In this document: positions 6,094 through 6,127 of the stretch, piece after piece
How positions within the stretch are numbered: position 1 is the stretch's first letter
How the letters are laid out: each line of letters opens with the position of its first letter
Source: Gemmatimonadales bacterium
GTDB taxonomy: Bacteria > Gemmatimonadota > Gemmatimonadetes > Gemmatimonadales > GWC2-71-9
Assembly (NCBI GenBank): GCA_013812695.1
Contig: JACCSZ010000088.1
Span: forward strand, 1 to 6,127
Length of the DNA: 6,127 nucleotides
Reading direction: 5' to 3'
Position numbers and translations under genes: made by a program
Notes under the pieces: model-generated
Databases searched by the model: none
What the model was told of the DNA's origin: nothing
What the model saw: only the letters and a program-made list of their open reading frames with translations

Positions 6094-6127
6094 ACCCTGA
6101 GCCCTGGGCGAAGCCAGGGCTCAGGGT
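6094..6127. repeat. Perfect 14-bp inverted repeat (palindromic repeat or terminator stem)
   Basis: ACCCTGAGCCCTGG (6094-6107) is exactly complementary to CCAGGGCTCAGGGT (6114-6127), with a 6-nt loop GCGAAG. The structure reaches the end of the window, so the stem may be longer. Either strand would form a very stable hairpin. No U-tract is visible on the minus-strand side. The GTCACCCTGAGC start and GCGAAG centre resemble, from memory, a short palindromic repeat dispersed in many high-GC bacterial genomes, of the general form CACCCTGAGC-GAAGC-GAAGGGT. It could also act as a terminator for a gene upstream of the window. Confidence 0.7.

Noticed and set aside
1..6127. Mobile element, CRISPR array, toxin-antitoxin or phage defence system
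   Set aside because: No transposase, integrase, spaced direct repeats or defence-type domains were found on either strand. The small proteins do not look like a toxin-antitoxin pair.

Overview
The window is about two-thirds G+C by eye and carries one co-directional block on the minus strand. Reading in the direction of transcription, from high to low coordinates, it holds: an HtrA/Do-type periplasmic serine protease (6006-4423); a two-domain fusion of a HAD phosphatase and a TadA-like nucleoside deaminase (4399-3212); an unrecognised 89-residue protein (3202-2933); a DUF6494-like 68-residue protein (2908-2702); a predicted lipoprotein metallopeptidase of the dipeptidyl-peptidase III (M49) type (2668-995); a single-pass membrane protein with six cysteines (991-173); and a tRNA-Leu with anticodon UAG (144-63). 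Gaps between coding genes are only 3-33 nt, and two of the starts have Shine-Dalgarno sequences that overlap or precede the upstream stop, so the six genes look like one operon ending in or near the tRNA.

The style of the proteins suggests a didermic, high-GC bacterium, plausibly Gemmatimonadota. The grounds are the HtrA N-terminus, the M49 lipoprotein, the Ala/Arg-rich composition and the DUF6494 protein. This is an inference from general likeness; no marker gene here settles it. Strong GC bias at third codon positions opens long antisense frames, including one of more than 3 kb on the plus strand, all of which I regard as shadows.

Functionally, two products (HtrA and the M49 lipoprotein) are predicted to act on proteins or peptides outside the inner membrane, and the six-cysteine membrane protein probably also exposes its domain there. 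That gives the block an envelope protein-turnover flavour. The HAD-deaminase fusion has no obvious link to this and is the most unusual gene here: two catalytic domains with intact active-site motifs, usually separate proteins, in one 395-residue chain. The upstream 121 nt hold a weak promoter candidate, a small palindrome and, at the window edge, a perfect 14-bp inverted repeat that resembles a dispersed palindromic repeat. I saw no mobile element, CRISPR array, phage gene or defence system.
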